A DNA stretch of 27,192 nt from Lachnospiraceae bacterium (GTDB lineage Bacteria > Bacillota_A > Clostridia > Lachnospirales > Lachnospiraceae), in NCBI GenBank assembly GCA_016291475.1, contig JAEEXJ010000039.1, positions 1-27,192 on the forward strand. Reading direction: 5' to 3'. This document shows positions 23,230-27,192 of the stretch, in pieces. Below the pieces are notes generated by a model that was not told where the DNA came from, did no database searches, and saw nothing but the letters and a program-made list of their open reading frames with translations. Made by a program: the position numbers and the translations under genes. Numbering within the stretch: the first letter of the stretch is position 1; the number at the start of each line of letters is the position of its first letter.

Positions 23230-24675
23230 TTATTTCCTCCTTGGTTTCAACATGCTGAAGAAAAGCAGCATAGGGAACAGTTCGAGTCTTCCCGCAAGCA
23301 TGTCGAAGATCAGTATTATTTTCGAATACGCGGAAAAGAAACCGTAGTTACATGTGGGTCCGACAAGAGAAAGGCCGGGGCCGATGTTATTGATGGTTGC
23401 GGCAACCGCGGTAAATCCCGTTGTGAAATCATAGTTCTCGATACTTACGAACAAAAGCGAAATGAAGAATATCACAAAATAGATCGAGATAAATACGTTG
23501 GTAGACCTTATGACAGGCTCTTTAACAATGTTCCCGTCCATTCTAAGAAGTTTGACCTCCCTGGGATGACGGAGTACGGACAGTTCCTTGGCAAACTGCT
23601 TCATAAGAAGGACTATCCTGTATACCTTGACGCCGCCCGCGGTAGAGCCTGAGCATCCGCCTATCATCATGAGCATAAGAAGTATGGTCCTTGAAAGTTC
23701 CGGCCACATATCAAAGTCCGCAGTCGAATATCCGGTGGTTGTCATGATCGAAGCCACCTGGAAGAACGCATGGCGAAGCGAATCCCCCGTACTCTGATAC
23801 AGGTGACTGATATTGAACGCGATAATGGCGGTCGAAGCAAGTACGATCGCAAGGTAATATTTTACTTCCTCGATATGGAAAGCTTCTTTTATCTTGCGGG
23901 ATATTATAAAGAAGTAAAAGGTATAGTTGATCCCGCTGGCAGCCATAAATACCGCGATTATCATCTGCTGTACGGCAGTGTATGTTCCGCAGGATTCATT
24001 GACAAGTCCGAAACCGCCGGTTCCGACCGTACCAAATGTCAGAAGCGCGGATGAATAAAGATCCATTCCCGAGATAAGAAGTGCGGCCATTTCAGCTATG
24101 GTGATACCGAAATACATGCTGTACATAAGCCTTGCCGTATCGCGCACATGGGGAACGATCCTCTCTACGGAAGGTCCGGTGGACTCAGCTCTCATCAGGT
24201 TCATATCGGAAGTGCCGAGCATGGGAAGAACCGCCATCATGAACATGAAGATTCCCATACCGCCGATCCAGTGCATAAAGCTCCTCCAGAACATTCCGGA
24301 TCTGCTGAGCACGGTTACATCGGAAAGGATACTTGCTCCGGTAGTGGTAAATCCGGAAACGGTTTCAAACAGAGCGTCGATGTAATCCGGGATATCACCG
24401 CTGAGCATAAGTGGGATCGCACCGAATACGGAAAGTACGACCCAGCACAGAGCAACTATTATATATCCTTCTTTGAGGGAAAGATTTTTTCCCGGCTTTA
24501 TCCTTGCAAGGGGAATTCCGGGAACAAGACATATAAAGACGGTGAGAAGATACCACATCCAGTTACCGTCCCTATATATTAATGAGATAATCATGGGAAG
24601 GAGCAGAAAAGCACTCTCAAACAATAAAAGTATTCCCACGATATAAAGGATTATCGAATTCTTTTTCATGATCAC
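23230..24675 (-). CDS. trkH: Potassium uptake channel subunit TrkH/KtrB family
   Basis: A K+-translocating membrane protein of the superfamily of K+ transporters, 481 residues. Four pore-loop repeats with their filter glycines are recognisable: FTTTGASI, TVGTGGFG, IMTTTGYST and TINNIGPG. Length and HWIGGMGIFMFMMAVLPMLG look TrkH-like rather than the shorter KtrB. The start is GTG 24675, in a GTGA overlap with the trkA stop; AAGGAG lies 8 bases upstream. An alternative ATG two codons later would have a spacing of 14 bases. It works with the TrkA regulator encoded just before it. Transcription continues into the fruK-like gene after only 2 bases. Confidence 0.95.
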   Translation of the reverse strand: MIMKKNSIILYIVGILLLFESAFLLLPMIISLIYRDGNWMWYLLTVFICLVPGIPLARIKPGKNLSLKEGYIIVALCWVVLSVFGAIPLMLSGDIPDYIDALFETVSGFTTTGASILSDVTVLSRSGMFWRSFMHWIGGMGIFMFMMAVLPMLGTSDMNLMRAESTGPSVERIVPHVRDTARLMYSMYFGITIAEMAALLISGMDLYSSALLTFGTVGTGGFGLVNESCGTYTAVQQMIIAVFMAASGINYTFYFFIISRKIKEAFHIEEVKYYLAIVLASTAIIAFNISHLYQSTGDSLRHAFFQVASIMTTTGYSTADFDMWPELSRTILLMLMMIGGCSGSTAGGVKVYRIVLLMKQFAKELSVLRHPREVKLLRMDGNIVKEPVIRSTNVFISIYFVIFFISLLFVSIENYDFTTGFTAVAATINNIGPGLSLVGPTCNYGFFSAYSKIILIFDMLAGRLELFPMLLFFSMLKPRRK

Positions 24676-26027
24676 TCGAGAATCTCCTTGATATTGGCGA
24701 TCCTTCCGCCGCTCATGACTATAATGACTCTGTCTCCCACCATCAGTTTATCCTGACCTGTGGGAATAATATTCCTGCCGTTTCTGAAAACGCTGCAGAC
24801 AATGGCATCCTTTCTGATCTTAAGGTCTTTAAGCATTACACCCGTAACGGCAGATTCCTCTTTGATCTTAAACTCTATCGCCTCAGCCTTTCCGTCTTCA
24901 AGCTTATAAAGCGATTCAACGTCGTTGGAAGGATCCGTGGAGAGCGAACGGGCGAATTTAACGATATAATCCGCTGTGATCGCCGAGGGATTGATTATCG
25001 TATCGAGATTCAGCGCATCTATTACGGAACCGAAGTTAAGTCTTCCGATCTTGGTTACGACCTTGGCCTTGGAATGCTTTCCGGCATAAAGGGACAGAAG
25101 TATGTTCTCTTCATCAAGTCCCGTAAGTGCTGCAAACCCCTGAAATGAGGACAGTTCCTCCTGATCAAGAAGGTCTCTGTTTGTTCCGTCTCCGTGAATG
25201 ATCCTCGCTTGGGGAAGTCCTTCGGAGAGCTCCTCGCATCTCTTGTAATCCATCTCAACGATGGTGGTTTCGATACCGGATTTTATGAGTCTTTCGGCTA
25301 GATAGTAAGACAGAGTTCCGCCGCCTACGATCATGGCATTTCTTACCCTGCCCTTTACAACACCAAGCTTTTTAAAGAATGCCAGGGCATCCTTTCTGGT
25401 AGTGGCGATGCTTACGTCATCATCTGCGGCAAAAGAGAAATTACCTTTGGGTATGATGACCTCCTTGCCTCTTCTGATAGTGCAGACGATTATTCCCTTT
25501 AATATGTCTTCTCTGAGAATCGAAAGAGCCTGTCCGCAAATGGGCATTTCTTCGGTTACATGGAAATGGAAAAGCTCCACTCTTCCGCCCGAAAAGGTAT
25601 CGATCTTAAAGACCTGAGGGAAGAGAAATACTCTGGATATCTCCATTGCGGCGGTATCTTCCGGATTGATGACCATCGCAAGGTTAAATTCTCTCTTGAG
25701 GAAATCTATCTCATGTGAGTAGATAGGATTCCTGACTCTTGCTATGGTCTTGCATCTTCCGGCTCTTCCGGCGATAAGACACGCAAGAAGGTTCTTCTCA
25801 TCGGAATCCGTGACCGCTATAAAGAGGTCGCATTCCTTAATGCCGGCCTCAAGAAGTGATTGGTAACTGACACCGTTACCTATTACTCCCATGGCATCGT
25901 AATGATTGGTTACCGCTGCTATTGCCTCACTGTCCTCATCGACAAGTGTTATATTATGATCTTCGCTGGACAGCAGCTTGGTGATAACCATACCTACCTT
26001 ACCGCATCCGACAATGACTATGTTCAT
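24672..26027 (-). CDS. trkA: Trk system potassium uptake regulator TrkA (two RCK halves)
   Basis: A peripheral membrane regulator that gates TrkH in response to NAD(H)/ATP-type ligands. 451 residues in two tandem RCK units. The first Rossmann motif is VGCGKVG (Gly7, Gly9, Gly12), followed by an acidic VDED strand end. A second, less canonical one, IVGGGTLSYYLAERL, lies near residue 230, each followed by a TrkA-C-like region. ATG 26027 is preferred because CCGGAGGATTT precedes it; an upstream in-frame start at 26066 has no ribosome site and adds residues unlike the family. First gene of the operon; the stop overlaps the trkH start. Confidence 0.95.
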   Translation of the reverse strand: MNIVIVGCGKVGMVITKLLSSEDHNITLVDEDSEAIAAVTNHYDAMGVIGNGVSYQSLLEAGIKECDLFIAVTDSDEKNLLACLIAGRAGRCKTIARVRNPIYSHEIDFLKREFNLAMVINPEDTAAMEISRVFLFPQVFKIDTFSGGRVELFHFHVTEEMPICGQALSILREDILKGIIVCTIRRGKEVIIPKGNFSFAADDDVSIATTRKDALAFFKKLGVVKGRVRNAMIVGGGTLSYYLAERLIKSGIETTIVEMDYKRCEELSEGLPQARIIHGDGTNRDLLDQEELSSFQGFAALTGLDEENILLSLYAGKHSKAKVVTKIGRLNFGSVIDALNLDTIINPSAITADYIVKFARSLSTDPSNDVESLYKLEDGKAEAIEFKIKEESAVTGVMLKDLKIRKDAIVCSVFRNGRNIIPTGQDKLMVGDRVIIVMSGGRIANIKEILE

Positions 26028-26038
26028 AAATCCTCCGG

Positions 26039-26050
26039 GGCATATATGCC
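26039..26050. repeat. 12-bp perfect palindrome in the trkA leader
   Basis: GGCATATATGCC is self-complementary and sits directly before the trkA ribosome site, in the predicted 5' untranslated region. It could be a protein-binding operator or a small stem limiting ribosome access; it could also be chance. Confidence 0.35.
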
Positions 26051-26081
26051 ACCTTTTTACGCCCAAAACACTACATGATGT

Positions 26082-26110
26082 ATAATACTATTTTAAAAGG
26101 GATATTTCAA
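26082..26110 (-). promoter_or_regulatory. Promoter of the trkA operon
   Basis: On the minus strand TTGAAA (26110-26105), a 17-base spacer and TATTAT (26087-26082). The start near 26075 gives a leader of about 48 bases, too short for a c-di-AMP (ydaO-type) riboswitch. Confidence 0.65.
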
Positions 26111-26130
26111 TCAAAGCCCTGCGTAACCGT

Positions 26131-26159
26131 TTGACCAAAAACAGGCACTGATATATTAT
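26131..26159 (+). promoter_or_regulatory. Promoter of the DUF6056-like gene, leaderless architecture
   Basis: TTGACC (26131-26136), a 17-base spacer and TATTAT (26154-26159). Six T follow and then the ATG, so the A of the start codon falls on the expected +1. It is divergent from the trkA promoter with 20 bases between the two -35 boxes. Confidence 0.65.
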
Positions 26160-26165
26160 TTTTTT

Positions 26166-27192
26166 ATGGAAAATTCTCGTAAAAAACTGACTTACATCAC
26201 ACTTGCGATCCTTGTAATAACCGCAGTTATTGTTTTCTATGCCAACCGTATCATCCCATTTATGATGGATGATATATGGTACTCGACACTTTTGGATTCC
26301 GATAAACCCATTACATCCCTCGGTGACATTATTCATGCGCAGACCTGGCACTGGCATAACTGGGGCGGAAGAAGCATAGCTCACGGTCTTCTCCAGCTCA
26401 TCATCCTGGCCGGCGAAGGTTTTGCGGATATCTTAAATACCCTCTGGCTCTTTGTTCTATCATTTACGATAATCCTCTGTTCAGGGACTTCCTCTGCGAA
26501 TCTTAAGAATAAGCTCGCTGTAATAACCCTCACTTCCGGGCTGATCGTCGGGCTTTCCGCCAATTGGAAGATGAGCATGTTCTGGGAAGCCGGAGCAGCC
26601 AATTATCTCTACATCACTGCTTTTCTTCTTTTCTACATGTTCTGCTATTTAAGAGAGGTCGAAGGTGTGGTTAAGCCCCTCCCCGGGATCGTGTTCTGGA
26701 TGATCCCCCTTGCCCTCATCGCAGGATGGAGCAACGAAAACATGGGGCCCACCTGTTTTATCGTCTCCCTGATCGTTATGTTCCTTACCAAAAAGAGAAC
26801 AAGCAGGATCCCCTTCTGGATGATCGAAGGAAGTATCATCTGCTTCATCGGATGTATTTTATGCATCGCAGCTCCCGGTAATTTCGTAAGAGCGGCTGAA
26901 GCCGAAAAAGAATACGGCATTCTCTGGAAACTCTTCCTCAGATGCTACGGAGAGTGCAAAGCTCTCTTCTCATTCCAGATCCTGACACTGCTTACACTTG
27001 CTGCCGTTTTGGTCATCAGCATATCCGTCCTTGGAATAAAGCTTAAGAAGACGGAGATCATAATACTTGTTGCCGCCCTTCTTTCCTGGGGCGCAATGAT
27101 ACTTTCTCCCCACTATCCCGACAGGGCAACCTTCGGCACAATGTGCCTTATGATCAGTGTGATAGTATCCCGCAGCATTTTTATCATTGAAA
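26166..27192 (+). CDS. DUF6056-like polytopic membrane protein, 3' end cut by window edge
   Basis: 342 complete codons are visible; the protein continues past the right edge. A short basic N-terminus (MENSRKKL) leads into a membrane segment, then PFMMDDIWYS with Asp35-Asp36, then WHWHNWGGRSIAHGLLQLI, then many helices, with NWKMSMFWEAGAANYLY and AGWSNENMGPT between. This order matches what I know of the DUF6056 group, GT-C-like proteins often found near glycan genes. The acidic pair after the first helix is the expected catalytic position of GT-C enzymes (inference). No Shine-Dalgarno lies before ATG 26166; the promoter places the transcript start at the ATG itself. Confidence 0.85.
   Translation, partial: MENSRKKLTYITLAILVITAVIVFYANRIIPFMMDDIWYSTLLDSDKPITSLGDIIHAQTWHWHNWGGRSIAHGLLQLIILAGEGFADILNTLWLFVLSFTIILCSGTSSANLKNKLAVITLTSGLIVGLSANWKMSMFWEAGAANYLYITAFLLFYMFCYLREVEGVVKPLPGIVFWMIPLALIAGWSNENMGPTCFIVSLIVMFLTKKRTSRIPFWMIEGSIICFIGCILCIAAPGNFVRAAEAEKEYGILWKLFLRCYGECKALFSFQILTLLTLAAVLVISISVLGIKLKKTEIIILVAALLSWGAMILSPHYPDRATFGTMCLMISVIVSRSIFIIE

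Noticed and set aside
26028..26081. c-di-AMP (ydaO-type) riboswitch before trkA
   Set aside because: The predicted leader is about 48 bases, far below the size of that riboswitch.

Overview
The window reads as a chromosomal segment of an anaerobic Firmicute, most likely a Lachnospiraceae-type clostridium (Butyrivibrio/Pseudobutyrivibrio-like). This rests on the overall protein character, the strong Shine-Dalgarno sites, the sigma-A-type promoters, and the abundance of multi-membrane proteins resembling the DUF6020/DUF6056 families. The genus is an inference from protein style, not from a marker gene. Coding density is very high. No rRNA, tRNA, CRISPR array, transposase or phage gene was seen, and no gene-free stretch exceeds 300 bases; the two longest are about 180 and 146 bases.

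Layout, left to right. (1) 1-7421, minus strand: a class-2 isoleucyl-tRNA synthetase (ileS), glycogen phosphorylase (glgP, TTG start) and an aconitase-family hydratase cut by the left edge. They are read from a strong promoter at 7393-7421 through a short leader with a terminator-like hairpin. (2) 7441-9082, plus strand: a membrane diguanylate cyclase with a Cache-like sensor, HAMP and GGDEF domains and a long acidic tail. It converges on the next cluster at a shared terminator (9199-9222). (3) 9229-14042, minus strand: a tight five-gene operon with a pentulose-phosphate 3-epimerase (AlsE/Rpe type), an IspD/TarI-type cytidylyltransferase, a GatD-type zinc polyol-phosphate dehydrogenase, a PTS Enzyme I-like protein that lacks the HPr-docking domain, and an EamA/DMT transporter. 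(4) 14057-19097, minus strand: two tandem GT-C-like membrane proteins, a DUF6020-like membrane protein and a Cof-type HAD phosphatase. (5) 19112-26110, minus strand: trkA, trkH, a 1-phosphofructokinase-like kinase, a full-length PTS Enzyme I and a MATE exporter, closed by a good terminator. (6) 26131-27192, plus strand: a divergent DUF6056-like membrane protein cut by the right edge, apparently expressed from a leaderless mRNA.

How the genes may work together. Regions 3 and 4 look like an envelope-polymer neighbourhood. Epimerase, dehydrogenase and cytidylyltransferase would together make a CDP-activated polyol such as CDP-ribitol, and the adjacent membrane proteins are candidate lipid-linked glycosyltransferases. 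The most unusual item is the 461-residue Enzyme I in that operon. All visible PEP-binding and phospho-His catalytic elements are kept, but about 113 residues corresponding to the HPr-binding helical subdomain are absent. It may therefore pass phosphate from PEP to a non-HPr acceptor. A second, full-length Enzyme I lies about 9 kb away in the potassium-uptake operon and gives a direct comparison. The pathway assignment is inference from gene content.
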